Below are positions 46,170 to 56,816 of a stretch of DNA of 64,000 nt, piece by piece. Positions within the stretch are counted from its first letter, which is position 1; each line of letters opens with the position of its first letter. The DNA lies in NCBI GenBank assembly GCA_963834365.1, contig CAWIBS010000024.1:87658-151657 (forward strand). The letters run 5' to 3'. This stretch comes from CAWJAP01 sp963834365 (GTDB lineage: Bacteria > Acidobacteriota > Vicinamibacteria > Vicinamibacterales > Vicinamibacteraceae). A model generated the notes under the pieces. That model was not told the origin of the DNA, did not search any database, and saw only the letters and a list, made by a program, of their open reading frames with translations. The position numbers and the translations under genes are program-made.

Positions 46170-49100
46170 ATGGAATCCATGAAGATCATGCGCATTGCGC
46201 GAGCCGGCGCGATGGCCGCGCTCGTGTGCCTGTGCGGTCGCCTCTGCGGCTTCGAGCCAGACGACCCGGGCCACGTTGACCGGCACGGTGACCGACCCGA
46301 ACGGCGCGGTCGTGCCGGGCGCGACCGTGAGCGCGACCAACGTCGCCACCAACATCAGTCACGACCACGCACACGAACCAGGAAGGCATCTACACGTTCA
46401 CCGCCCTGCCGCCCGGCGAGTACACGGTCGCAGTCGAGCTCAGCGGCTTCAAGCGCAACGTCCAGACCGGCATCATCCTGCAGATCGCGGAAACGTCACG
46501 GCTCGACATCCCGCTCGAAGTCGGCGCGGTGACCGAAGAGGTCAGCGTCGTGAGCCAGGCGCCGCTCGTCCGGAGCACCTCGAGCGAGCAGGGGCAGGTC
46601 ATCGACTACAAGCAGATTCAGTCGCTGCCGCTCAACGGCCGGCTCTTTCAGCAGCTGATCACGCTGACGCCGGGGGCGATCCCCGCCGGGTTCGCCGACT
46701 TCGCCGAGAATCCCGCCGGCGCCGGCGCGCGGAGCGCCGTCCACCACAGCGTGAACGGCCTGCCGTGGTCGGGCAACAACTACCTGCTCGACGGCGTGGC
46801 GAACAACGAGCCGCTCAACGCGTTCGTCAACATCACGCCGCCGCTCGAAGCGCTGCAGGAATTCAAGGTCCAGACCAACAACCCGACCGCGGAGTTCGGC
46901 GTGTTCGGCGGCGCCGTCGTCAACTTGAGCATCCGCTCGGGCACCAACCAGTTCAGCGGCTCGGTGTTCGAGTACTACCGCGACGACTCGCTCAACGCGC
47001 GGAACTTCTTCGCGGCCACCAAGGCGCCCTTCAACTCGCACCAGTTCGGCGGCACGTTCGGCGGTCCGCTCGTGCGCAACAAGGCGTTCTTCTTCGGCGA
47101 CTACCAGCGGCTCACGCCAGGACCAGGGCCGCACGGTCGTTGCCACGGTCCCGACCGCGGCCATGCGGCGCGGCGATCTCAGCGAGTTCAGCACGCCGAT
47201 CTACGACCCGCTGACGCGGGCAGCCGTTCGCCGGCAACATCATCCCCGCCGACCGCATCAACCCGATCACGCGGCAGGTCGCCGACATCTGGCCGCTGCC
47301 GAACCGGCCGGGCCTGGTCGACAACTACATCGAGAACAACGTCGTCGACGCAGGAGCAGGACGCGTTCGACATCCGCGGCGACGTGAACCTGGGTCGATG
47401 GGGGTCGGTCTTCGGCCGCTACTCCAGGGCCGATCGCGACTTCGTCGAGCCGCCCACGGCCAACATCTTCATGGCCGGCGGCAACCGGTCCGAATCGGGC
47501 AACTACAACCTCGTGCTCGGACACACGTTCACGTTGTCGTCGAGCCGGCTCAACGAGCTCCGGCTCGGCATCAACAAGTACGACCTCGCGCAGTTCGGCT
47601 CGGACTTCGGCATCCCGAAGAACAACGAGCTCGGCATCCCCAACGGCAACATCGAGGGCCACCCGTACACGTTCGGCATCGCCGACTTCAACGTCGCCGG
47701 GCTTCCTGCGCACCGGCTCGCCCGGCTTCACCAACTCGGTCCGCATCGGCAAGACCGTGCAGCTCTCGGACAACTTCACGTGGCTCGTCGACAAGCACAC
47801 GGTGAAGTTCGGCGGCGACGTGCGCTTCATCCAGTCGACGCTGACCAATCCGCAGACGCAGCCGCGCGGCCTCTTCACGTTCGATCGCAACTACACGAGC
47901 AACCTCGGCGCGGCCAACACCGGCCAGCCGTGGGCGAGCTTCCTGCTCGGCCTTCCCAACCGCGTGCAGCGCGACTTCGTCGACACCTACCCCGAGGTCG
48001 CTGATCAACTTCGTCGGCTTCTTCGTGCAGGACGACTTCCGCGTCACGCGCAACCTGACGCTCAACCTCGGCCTGCGCTGGGATCTGCTGACGACGCCCG
48101 TCGAGAAGAACAACCGGCAGACCAACTTCAGCCTGGAGGACGGGCTGATCCACTCGGCCTCCGACGACGACCGCGGGCCGCTGACGACGAACTTCTACGG
48201 CGGCTGGGCGCCGCGTCTCGGCCTGGCCTACTCGCCCGACGACGGGCGGACGGCGATTCGCGGGCGCGTACGGCATCAGCTACTACCGCGACAACTTCGG
48301 CGCCAACGGCGGGACGCTCGAGCGCAATCATCCGCTGTTCCAGCAGATCGATCTGCAGACGCCGAACCAGTTCACGCCGTTCCGCAGCGTCAGCGACGGG
48401 CTGCCGGGCTTCACGCCGGTGCCGCTCACGCCGACGATCGCGCCGCCGCCCGGGTTCGCGGTGTTCTTCTTCCCGGCGGGCGACAAGCCGAACATGGCGC
48501 AGATGTTCAACGTCGGCGTTCAGCGCCAGCTGCCCTGGTCGTCCGTGCTCGACGTCGTCCTACGTCGGCACGCGCGGCAAGAACATCTTCGTCAGCCGCA
48601 ACATCAACGTGCCGCTGCCGGGCCCGGGCGAATCTCAACCCGCGGCGGCCCTATTTCGCGCCTGGCGCCGAACATCCCCGTCATCAATCAGCGCTCGGGC
48701 GATGCCGAATCCTGGTACGACGCGCTGCAGGTGAAGGTGGACAAGCGCTTCTCCCAGGGCCTGCAGGCGCTGCTCTCCTACACCTGCTCGAGGACCGAGG
48801 ACACCGCGTTCATCCTGCATCCCGCGTTCGAGACGAGGGCGCCGTCGACGGGAAAGGCCATCGACGTTCCGCACAACTTCGTCCTGAGCTGCGCCGTACG
48901 AGCTGCCGTTCGGATCCGGCAGGCGGTTCCTGTCGGACGCGTCAGGCGTGGTGCAGACGCTGGTCGAGGGCTGGGCGATCAACGGCATCACGATGTATCC
49001 AGAGCGGCCAGCCGCTGAACATCAGGCTGGCGTCGTCGCAGCTCAATACGGGCACCGACAACTTCGCCAACGTGACGTGCGACGACATCGGCACGCCCGA

Positions 49101-49401
49101 GCTCGTGACGCAGTGGTTCGACACGAGCTGCTTCGCGACGCCGCCCAACTTCGAGTTCGGCAACTACGAGATCGGCCAGGTGCGCGGCCCCAAGTTCATC
49201 AACACCGACTTCTCGCTGTTCAAGCGGACGGCGCTCGGCGGGACCCGCTCGATCGAGTTCCGGGTGGAGGTGTTCAACCTGTTCAACAAGGCCCACTTCT
49301 CGAATCCGAACGATCGGTTCGGCAACGCGAACTTCGGCCGCATCAGCAGCACGCGGTTCCCGTCGCGCGAGATCCAGCTGGGGGCGCGATTCCTGTTCTG
49401 A
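46170..49401 (+). CDS. Oar-like TonB-dependent receptor, broken by about 13 apparent +1 frameshifts
   Basis: Reading through one extra base near 46230, 46368, 47117, 47222, 47350, 47700, 48000, 48264, 48559, 48630, 48660, 48896 and 49001 restores a 1072-residue receptor from ATG 46170. It has a signal peptide, a regulatory-like domain (RATLTGTVTDPNGAVVPGAT), a plug (DIPLEVGAVTEEVSVVSQAP, LPLNGRLFQQLITLTPGAIP, NNPTAEFGVFGGAVVNLSIR) and a barrel (LTLNLGLRWDLL, FRVEVFNLFNKAHFSNPND) ending in LGARFLF. No in-frame stop, large deletion or domain loss is seen, so mis-sequencing is more likely than slow decay. If the bases are real, this is a dead gene. It is paired in tandem with the intact receptor upstream. 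Confidence 0.8.
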
Positions 49402-49498
49402 ACCGTTGAGAGGGTGCGTTCGCCACTCGTGTGAGCGTCTCAGAACACCGTGACGTGGCCACGGTCGTGCGGCGCTGCTGCGACGCCGGCTGGTCACG

Positions 49499-50590
49499 TC
49501 ATTGCACGGCGGGTGGCAAGAGGTACAGCGTCATCGCGAAGATCATGTAGACCATCAGGACGAGCACGCCGATGAACCACGCGGATCGGCCGTTCGTGGC
49601 CACGAGCGAGGCCGTCAGCGTCGCGATGAGCATCATCATGACCGCACCGGGCCACAATCGCAGATCCATCGGCCTCGGGCCGATCGCATAGCTGAGGAGC
49701 ACGAGCACCGGGGCCACGAACAGCGCGATCTGCGAGGCGCTCCCGAGCGCAATGCTCACGCTCAGATCGAGCCGATTCTTGCGCGCGCCGGAGAACGCCG
49801 ACGCCATCTCGGCCGCACCGCCCACCAACGCGACCACGATGAACCCGACGAACGCGGGCGTCATCCCGAATGCCACGGCCGCTTCTTGCACCGATTCGAC
49901 GAACACCTCGCTCACCAGCGCCACCAGCACCGTGACCCCGGCCAGCGTGGCGAGCGCGACGCCCATGGGCAATGGTGTCTCGTCGTCGTGGCCGTGCTCC
50001 GCCGCGGCGAACAACTCGCGATGGGTCTTGAGCGAGAACACCAGACCAAGCGCGTACGCAGAGATCAGTAACCCGGACAACCCGAGGCTCAACTGATGCG
50101 TGAACACTGTCGGCCCGCCATCCGCCTCTGTGACCGCGGACGGAATCAACAACGCGATCGTCGCCAGGAACAGCAGGCTCGCCTGAAGACGGGCACTGAC
50201 GCGATTGAACTCCTGCACGTGGTACTTCAACCCGCCGAGGAGAAACGAAGCCCCCAGCATGAACAGCGAATTGGTGACGATGGCGCCCGCGATCGACGCC
50301 TTGACCAGCATGTACTGGCCTGCGCGCAGGGCGGTGAGCGCGATCACCAGTTCGGTGAGGTTTCCAAGCGATGCGTTGAGCAGCCCGCCGACGGTGTCGC
50401 CGGTCTTGGCCGCCACCGATTCGGTGGCGTGGCTCAGCAGCGCGGCGAGCGGCACGATCGCGAGCACGGACAGCACGAACAGCAAGGTGTGTGCTTCAGG
50501 CTCGAGTGACTGCGCGACGAACACGACAGGCACGAAGACGAGCAGCCAGAGCAGCGGATTGTGGCGAAGTTCGGATAGCAGCGCCTTCAT
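49499..50590 (-). CDS. cax: Calcium/proton exchanger (CaCA superfamily, Cax type)
   Basis: A 363-residue inner-membrane antiporter with about 11 helices. The two alpha-repeats are clear: GLLNASLGNLTELVIALTAL in the first half and VALVGGAAEMASAFSGARKN in the second, each with the conserved glutamate. An acidic, histidine-rich loop (HGHDDETPLP) separates them, as usual in Cax proteins. It exports Ca2+ in exchange for H+. ATG 50590 follows the K+ channel stop by 2 nt, so translation is probably coupled; a TTG at 50596 would overlap that stop. Confidence 0.9.
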   Translation of the reverse strand: MKALLSELRHNPLLWLLVFVPVVFVAQSLEPEAHTLLFVLSVLAIVPLAALLSHATESVAAKTGDTVGGLLNASLGNLTELVIALTALRAGQYMLVKASIAGAIVTNSLFMLGASFLLGGLKYHVQEFNRVSARLQASLLFLATIALLIPSAVTEADGGPTVFTHQLSLGLSGLLISAYALGLVFSLKTHRELFAAAEHGHDDETPLPMGVALATLAGVTVLVALVSEVFVESVQEAAVAFGMTPAFVGFIVVALVGGAAEMASAFSGARKNRLDLSVSIALGSASQIALFVAPVLVLLSYAIGPRPMDLRLWPGAVMMMLIATLTASLVATNGRSAWFIGVLVLMVYMIFAMTLYLLPPAVQ

Positions 50591-50592
50591 GT

Positions 50593-51021
50593 TCAAGACT
50601 CAACCGCGTGTGTTTCCGCCCGGAGCATACGGTTTACGACCGCGAAGAAGAAGCCGGTCGACCACCCGCACATCAGAATGCCCGTCAGCGCCTCGATTGC
50701 CCCGACCAGTCGCCACTCTTGCGGCAGCACGACATCGCCGTAGCCGGTCGTGGTGTACGTCACGGCGCTGAAGTAGAGGGCGGACGGCAGGTCGGCCATG
50801 GCGCCTTTCCACACGTAATACAGCGCCCACGCCGTGATTTCGATCAGGTGCAGGAGAATGATCCAGCCGCCCAGGCCGATGAACAGCCAGATGGCCCGCC
50901 AGAAGTGGCGCGCCGCGTTCATTGGATAGCGCAGCCACCCCACCGCGTAAGTCACGCCGGTCGCGTGAATCACCACGCACAACGCCATCAGGCCCCATGC
51001 GATGAGGAGTTTCCAGAGCAT
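50593..51021 (-). CDS. Two-TM potassium channel
   Basis: A 142-residue ion channel. Helices WKLLIAWGLMALCVVIHATG and AIWLFIGLGGWIILLHLIEI come first. A pore region then carries the K+ selectivity filter TTTGYGD (SAVTYTTTGYGDVVLPQEWR), followed by the inner helix IEALTGILMCGWSTGFFFAV. No RCK or other regulatory domain is attached. It forms an operon with the Ca2+/H+ exchanger, suggesting joint control of membrane potential and cation balance. Confidence 0.9.
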   Translation of the reverse strand: MLWKLLIAWGLMALCVVIHATGVTYAVGWLRYPMNAARHFWRAIWLFIGLGGWIILLHLIEITAWALYYVWKGAMADLPSALYFSAVTYTTTGYGDVVLPQEWRLVGAIEALTGILMCGWSTGFFFAVVNRMLRAETHAVES

Positions 51022-51276
51022 CCGTGCTGTTCGATCTCCACCGCGCCCGGCGGGTTCTACTGCTGCGCCGATCCCCGATCCCCGAGGCTCCAGGCGAGGA
51101 GCGGCCCGGTCATTTGGGGAGCACGCATCGTACCCGAATGAGCAGGCGAGCGTTAGTTCTGTCGGGTCAGTGCCTTAGACGGTGTTGGTCGGAGACATGG
51201 CCGGTCCGAGTCCTCCCGTCTTGTGGAGAGCCTCCGGAATGCCGTGGATCGAGAGGAACGTGTGAGGCAGTAGACG

Positions 51277-51459
51277 TCACTTTGCGACCGCCTCCCTGAT
51301 GAACTTGCCTATCTCGGCGTCCAGGGCCTCCTTGCGCTCCCAGGCCTCCAGGAGGTCGAAGTTGGCGTCCGACATCTTCGCCATGATCCTGTGGTGAAGG
51401 AGCTCGCTCGCGTCCAGCAAGCGCCTCAGGCCATCGGCCAGTTCTTTCGTCAGAGGCAT
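51277..51459 (-). CDS. Small protein of unknown function (60 aa)
   Basis: MPLTKELADGLRRLLDASEL and the rest form an almost entirely helical, charged 60-residue protein without signal or membrane helix. The ATG at 51459 has GAGAGGATG about 8 nt upstream and codon use follows local GC bias, which supports it. It lies between the K+ channel gene and the oppositely oriented hypX gene. I do not recognise the family. Confidence 0.5.
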   Translation of the reverse strand: MPLTKELADGLRRLLDASELLHHRIMAKMSDANFDLLEAWERKEALDAEIGKFIREAVAK

Positions 51460-51576
51460 GGGGCCATCCTCTCACGGCCACGGTGTCGCTTCCCGGGAAT
51501 CCCCTCGAGCGCCGGGGCCATGTCCGGATCCGCCGCGCCTTCCCGTAGTGCTCTCACGAGGAGGACACACCGGGAC

Positions 51577-53271
51577 GTGCGCATTCTGTTCATCACGAGC
51601 GCTCACAACAGCCTGAGCCAGCGCCTGCAGGTCGAGCTGGCCGACCGCGGCCATGCGGTCGCGGTCCATCTGGCGACCAGCGACGAAGCGATGGGCACGG
51701 CGGTCAACACCCAGCAGCCGGACCTCATCGTCGCGCCGATGCTCAAGAAAGCGATTCCACGGGCGATTTGGCAGCGACACATCTGCCTCATCGTCCACCC
51801 GGGCATCAAGGGCGACCGGGGGCCATCGTCGCTCGACTGGGCGATCGAGCTCGGCGAGCCGTCGTGGGGCGTGACGATCCTGCAGGCCGTCGCGGAGATG
51901 GATGCGGGGCCGATCTGGGCCGCGGAGGAGTTTCCGCTGCCGAAGAGGCCCGCCACCAAGAGCGGCGTCTATCGCGGCGCCGTTACCGAGGCCGCCGTGG
52001 CCGCGGTGCTGGCGGCGCTCGCGCGATACGAGCGCGGCGGTTTCGAGCCGGAAGCCCTCGACTACCGCCGCCCCGATGTCAGGGGCACGCTCAGGCCGGC
52101 GATGAAACAGGCCGACCGCGCCATCGACTGGTCCAGCGACCCGACGGCCCGGATCGTCCGGAGGATCCGCGCGGCCGACAGCAGTCCCGGCGTTCTCGAT
52201 GCGACGCTGTTCGGCGAGGAGATCTACCTGTACGGTGCGCACGAAGAGGATCGTCTGCGCGGCGCTCCCGGCCAGTTCCTCGCGCAGCGCGAGGGAGCCG
52301 TCTGCATCGGCACGGTGGACGGCGCGCTCTGGGTCAGCCACCTGAAGGCGAAGAGCCTCGGCCCCTATGCCGGCATCAAGCTCCCGGCTGCACAGGTGCT
52401 GGGTACGCGGCTCGAGGGCGTTCCCGAACGTCCGATCGCGCCGACCGACGCCAACGACTATCGGACCCTCCGCGACATCGTGTATTCGGAACGAAACGGC
52501 GTCGGCTATCTCGCCTTCGACTTCTACAACGGTGCGATGAGCACCCGGCAGTGCCGCCGGCTGCGCGATGCCTTTCGACGCGCACGCGCCGCGGACACGA
52601 AGGTCATCGTGCTGCTCGGGGGCCGTCACTACTTCTCGAACGGCATTCATCTCAACACGATCGAGGCGGCCCCCGACCCTGCCGCCGAGTCGTGGGCGAA
52701 CATCAACGCGATCGACGATCTGGTGCTCGACCTCCTCGAGACGCGCTCGCACCTGGTCGTGTCGGCGCTCGGCGGCAACGCCGGAGCGGGCGGCGCCATG
52801 ATGGCGCTGGCTGCCGACCGGGTGTACGCCCGCGACGGCGTCGTGCTGAACCCTCATTACAAGGGCATGGGCGGACTCTACGGCTCGGAGTACTGGACCT
52901 ACACGCTCCCTCGGCGCGTCGGCACGCGGACGGCGCTCGAGCTCACCGACCGACTGATGGCCATCAGCGCGCGCTACGCCCGGGAGCTCAACTTCGTCGA
53001 CGAGGCCTTCGGCCACGATGCCCGCGAGTTCGCGGCGGGTGTGGTTCGCCGGGCGGAAGAGCTGGCGCACCACCGCGACTTCACGGCGATGCTCGCGGCC
53101 AAGTGGGAGCGGAGGCGGGCCGACGAGCGCCGCAAGCCGCTCGCCGCGTACCGCGCCGAAGAGCTCGCCCGCATGTCGGAGAACTTCTTCGGCCCCGATC
53201 CCGCCTATCACGAAGCCCGGCAGCGATTCGTCCTGAAAGGTGCGGTTCCGGCCGTGCGCCGGTGCGCCTGA
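51577..53271 (+). CDS. hypX: Hydrogenase maturation factor HypX (CO-ligand synthesis)
   Basis: A 564-residue protein of usual HypX length from GTG 51577, with GAGGAGG about 11 nt upstream. The N-terminal half is a formyltransferase-like domain with the HypX signature HPGIKGDRGPSSLDWAIELG. The C-terminal half is an enoyl-CoA-hydratase-like domain (GGRHYFSNGIHLNTIEAAPD, ESWANINAIDDLVLDLLE, ALGGNAGAGGAMMALAADRV, MGGLYGSEYWTYTLPRRVG). The protein converts formyl-tetrahydrofolate by way of formyl-CoA to CO, the active-site ligand of [NiFe] hydrogenases under aerobic conditions. No hydrogenase or other hyp gene lies in the window, which is unusual. Confidence 0.92.
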   Translation: MRILFITSAHNSLSQRLQVELADRGHAVAVHLATSDEAMGTAVNTQQPDLIVAPMLKKAIPRAIWQRHICLIVHPGIKGDRGPSSLDWAIELGEPSWGVTILQAVAEMDAGPIWAAEEFPLPKRPATKSGVYRGAVTEAAVAAVLAALARYERGGFEPEALDYRRPDVRGTLRPAMKQADRAIDWSSDPTARIVRRIRAADSSPGVLDATLFGEEIYLYGAHEEDRLRGAPGQFLAQREGAVCIGTVDGALWVSHLKAKSLGPYAGIKLPAAQVLGTRLEGVPERPIAPTDANDYRTLRDIVYSERNGVGYLAFDFYNGAMSTRQCRRLRDAFRRARAADTKVIVLLGGRHYFSNGIHLNTIEAAPDPAAESWANINAIDDLVLDLLETRSHLVVSALGGNAGAGGAMMALAADRVYARDGVVLNPHYKGMGGLYGSEYWTYTLPRRVGTRTALELTDRLMAISARYARELNFVDEAFGHDAREFAAGVVRRAEELAHHRDFTAMLAAKWERRRADERRKPLAAYRAEELARMSENFFGPDPAYHEARQRFVLKGAVPAVRRCA

Positions 53272-53519
53272 GGGTGCACGAGATCAGGAGGCGGCGCTCG
53301 CCGCCGGTGTGCAGGGCATCGTCCTGGTTCCGACTCTGAGGACCTGCACAACAGGTCCGGCGCCTGACACCCGGTTCTGGTAACTGCGGTCGCGTCGGCG
53401 GTGCGGTGATCGATCCCAAGGTCCCGTAAGCGGCGTCGCCTTGCGAGGCTGTCCCACTAGAACCCGATCCGCACGACAGAGGCCGAGGGCGGCGTACCGT
53501 CAGAGTCCGCCGGGCTCCA

Positions 53520-53905
53520 GCAGACCGACACGTACGGCGAGGTCGACGAACGGCTGCACTACACTTGCGGAGCGATCCAGACGTCGGCCGGCCTCGGCAT
53601 CATGCCGGCCGGCCCCGGTGGAACGATGTGCCGACGCTCGAGGACAAGGGAAGCCAGCGCCTTGACGGCGGCGGGATTGTTCGACGGTACCTCGACGCTG
53701 CCGGCCGTCGAGTTGATGAAGTAGCGCTCACTGGAGACAAAGATGGTCGTTTACGGTCTATGACAATCAGACGCGCTCCATGCTCGATACCCCGCAGCGC
53801 TATCCGCGGGCGGGCAGCCAGAGCTATCCGTCGCCCGCCGCCGAATCCAATGCCGATGGCTCCACGACGGTGTACTTCGGTCCCACGCAGCCTGACTGCA
53901 TCGCA
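53520..53905 (+). pseudogene. Remnant of a DUF1254/DUF1214 protein, C-terminal part
   Basis: Three plus-strand frames together spell parts of the C-terminal half of this family. They are VDERLHYTCGAIQTSAGLGI (about 53542), a broken RLDGGG...YLDAAGR segment, and VYDNQTRSMLDTPQRYPRAG, then NADGSTTVYFGPTQP. YDNQTRSML and DGSxxVYFGP are hallmarks of the domain. There is no N-terminal domain, the frame changes several times and stops occur (TAG near 53724), so it is not functional. Confidence 0.7.
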
Positions 53906-53910
53906 CTAGC

Positions 53911-54133
53911 GAAAAACAAGGGAGATCATGGGCTGAAAGAGTACAAGCACGGGGCAACATTTCCCGGCACGATCGGGCGAGTCGTGAACGACTCGTCGCC
54001 GGCATGGCCCGAACCCAACCGCGCCAGGAAGGGCGCACCCAACGTGCTCTTCTGGATTATCGACGACGTGGGTTAGGGGCAGATGTCCGCCTTCGGCGGG
54101 CTGGTCAACACACCCAACATCGACAGGCGCGAC
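53911..54133 (+). pseudogene. Remnant of a sulfatase N-terminus with in-frame stop
   Basis: A plus-strand segment encodes YKHGATFPGTIGRVVNDSSP, then KGAPNVLFWIIDDVG, a TAG at 54074-54076, and GQMSAFGGLVNTPNIDR. That is the start of an arylsulfatase (GAPNVLxxxxDDVGxG...TPxID) in which the expected aromatic codon after DDVG has become a stop. It breaks off about 30 bp before the start of the intact sulfatase, whose N-terminus has the same motif. A partial duplication or recombination scar is likely. Confidence 0.72.
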
Positions 54134-54162
54134 AGTAAGACAACCCAAGAGGAGAAGAAGGT

Positions 54163-56531
54163 ATGAGTTCAGAAGACAAGCGACACCGTTCGCATCTCCC
54201 GATGGCGAACACGGGGAAGAAAGGCCTGATCACGTTCGACGCAAAGGATCCGGCGTCGAAGTTTCCTCCGATCGAGCGACTGCGCCCACCCACAGGCGCT
54301 CCCAACGTCCTGATTGTCCTGATCGACGACGTCGGCTTCGGTGCGACCAGCGCCTTTGGCGGGCCCTGCCAGACGCCGACCGCAGAAAAACTGGCAGCGG
54401 GCGGGCTGAAGCTGACCCGCTTCCACACCACCGCTCTCTGCTCGCCCACGCGCCAGGCGTTGCTGACCGGCCGCAACCACCATTCCGTGGGCATGGGCGG
54501 CATCACCGAGATTGCGACGGGCGCGCCGGGATACTGCTCGGTGCTGCCCAACTCGGTGTCGCCGCTGGCGAGGACGCTGAAGCTGAATGGCTATTCCACC
54601 GCGCAGTTCGGCAAGTGTCACGAAGTGCCTGTCTGGGAAACGAGCCCGGCCGGACCGTTCGATGCCTGGCCGACGGGCGGCGGCGGCTTCGAGTATTTCT
54701 ACGGTTTCATCGGCGGCGAGGCCAACCAGTGGTATCCGACGCTCTACGAGGGGACCACGCCGGTCGAACCGGAGAAGACGCCTGAGGAAGGCTATCACTT
54801 GATGGAGGACATGACTGATAAGGCGATTGCCTGGATTGGTCAGCAGAAGAGTCTCGCTCCGGACAAGCCGTTCTTCATCTACTTCGCACCCGGCGCGACA
54901 CACGCGCCGCATCATGTGCCGAAGGAGTGGGCCGACAAATACAATGGCAAGTTTGACCAGGGCTGGGACACGCTGCGCGAGGAGATCTTCGCCCGCCAGA
55001 AGAAGCTGGGCGTGATCCCGCAGGACTGCCAGCTCACGACCCGCCACAAGGAGATTCCGGGCTGGGACGAGATGCCGGAAGGGTTCAAGCCGGTGCTGCG
55101 GCGGGAGATGGAGGTGTATGCGGGCTTCCTGGATACACCGATCACCACATCGGACGATTGGTCGACTCGTTGAGCAACCTTGGCATCGCCGACGACACGC
55201 TCATCTACTACATCGCCGGCGACAACGGCGCCTCCGCCGAAGGATCGCTCAACGGCTGCTACAACGAGATGAGCTATTTCAACGGTCTGCAGGCGCTCGA
55301 GACACCCGAGTACCTCACCGCCCGGATCGACAAGCTCGGTGGCCCCGAGTCGTACAACCACTACGCGGTCGGTTGGGCGCATGCGATGAACACGCCGTAC
55401 CAGTGGACCAAACAGGTCGCCTCGCACTGGGGCGGGACCCGCAACGGCACCGTCGTCCACTGGCCGAAGGGCATCAAGGCGAAGGGCGAGATCCGCTCGC
55501 AATTCACCCACGTCATCGACGTCGCACCAACGATCCTCGAAGCCGCAGGAATTCCCGAACCGCTCTCGGTCAACGGCATCGCGCAGTCCCAGATCGAAGG
55601 CGTCAGCTTGCTCTATGCGTTCAACGACGCCAAGGCGGCGGAGCGGCACGAGACGCAGTACTTCGAGATGTTCGGCAATCGCGGCATCTACCACCAGGGT
55701 TGGACGGCGGTGACGAGGCACACCTACCCCTGGTCGAAGGAAAAGCCCCCCGCGCTCGACGATGACGTCTGGGAGCTCTACGACACGAACAAGGACTGGA
55801 GTCAGTCGAAGAACCTCGCCAAGGAGATGCCGGACAAGCTCCGCGAGCTGCAGCGCCTCTGGCTCATCGAGGCGACGCGCTACAACGTGTTGCCGATCGA
55901 CGACCGGTTGCTTGAGAGAGTCAACCCCGACCTGGCCGGCCGCCCGCGGCTCGTCGAGGGCAATACCCAGGTCCTCTTCGGCGGGATGGGGCACCTGTCG
56001 GAGAATTGCGTGCTGAGCATCAAGAACAAGTCGCACTCGATCACGGCGGAGATCGTGGTGCCGGAGAAAGGGGCCGAGGGCGTGATCATCGCGCAGGGCG
56101 CGAACATCGGCGGCTGGAGCCTCTACGCCAAGGGCGGCAAGCTCAAATACTGCTACAACTGGGGCGGCTTCAAGCACTTCATGGTCGAAGCGACCACGCC
56201 GATTCCTGCCGGCGATCACCAGGTCCGGATGGAATTCGCCTACGCCGGCAGCGGCCTGGGCAAAGGTGGCAAGGTCACGCTCTACACCGACGGCAAGAAA
56301 GTAGGAGAAGGCACGGTCGACGCGACGCTGCCGAACGTCTTCTCTGCCGACGACGGCTGCGATGTCGGCGAGGACACTGGCGCTCCGGTCTCCCCGGACT
56401 ATGGGCCGCACGGCAACGCGTTCAACGGCCGGGTCAAAGGCGTCCAGCTCGCGATCGCCGAGGCCGCCGAAGCCGCCGATCACCTGGTTGACCCGGAAAC
56501 GGCTATCCGCGTCGCCATGGCGAGGCAGTAG
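54163..56531 (+). CDS. Arylsulfatase, cysteine type (one apparent frameshift near 55132)
   Basis: Restoring one base near 55132 (GFLE|YTDHHIGRLVDSL) gives 789 residues from ATG 54163. Metal and active-site motifs are present: GAPNVLIVLIDDVGFG, and the formylglycine motif CSPTRQALLTGRN, whose cysteine must be oxidised by FGE or anSME. Also GYSTAQFGKCHEV, HAPHHVPKEW and YYIAGDNGASAEGS. The last 220 residues form a laminin-G-like beta domain (GGWSLYAKGGKLKYCYNWGG). It hydrolyses sulfate esters. No signal peptide is evident, as in many large bacterial arylsulfatases. No maturase gene is in the window. Confidence 0.86.
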
Positions 56532-56816
56532 GCACACTCAGCTGCCAGGGACGTGTCGGGAGAGTTGATCAAGACGAAGCAGCCGAAAGGCGTCTACTGA
56601 TGGCGCGGGCAGTAGCGCGTCACGTCGCGATCGCGCGTCGGGCCACGAGGCGAGGGACCGGTCCAGACGGGCCGCCGTTTGCTTGTGCTGTCCGGCACAG
56701 TGCTGGCGGCCCGTTCATGACGGCGAGATTCGAAGTGGGGGAGGCCTTCGTGGGTGCTGGTTGGCGACACGCGTCAGGCCGGTAGTAGCGTCGGCGAGTA
56801 CCCGAGGGAGGCCGCA

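Larger units (their letters stand above)
53272..54162. other. Decayed region between hypX and the sulfatase
   Basis: No intact gene in about 890 bp. The first 250 bp show nothing I can assign. Then come remnants of a DUF1254/DUF1214 protein (about 53520-53905) and of a sulfatase N-terminus (about 53911-54133), described separately. The ribosome binding site of the intact sulfatase (GAGGAGAAGAAGG) is at the right end. Confidence 0.6.

Noticed and set aside
46170..49401. Programmed frameshifting as explanation for the receptor gene
   Set aside because: Thirteen sites have no common slippery sequence or downstream structure, and other genes show the same isolated shifts; error or decay is far more likely.
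51472..53211. 579-codon minus-strand frame opposite hypX
   Set aside because: HypX motifs are unambiguous on the other strand; this frame has no recognisable domain.
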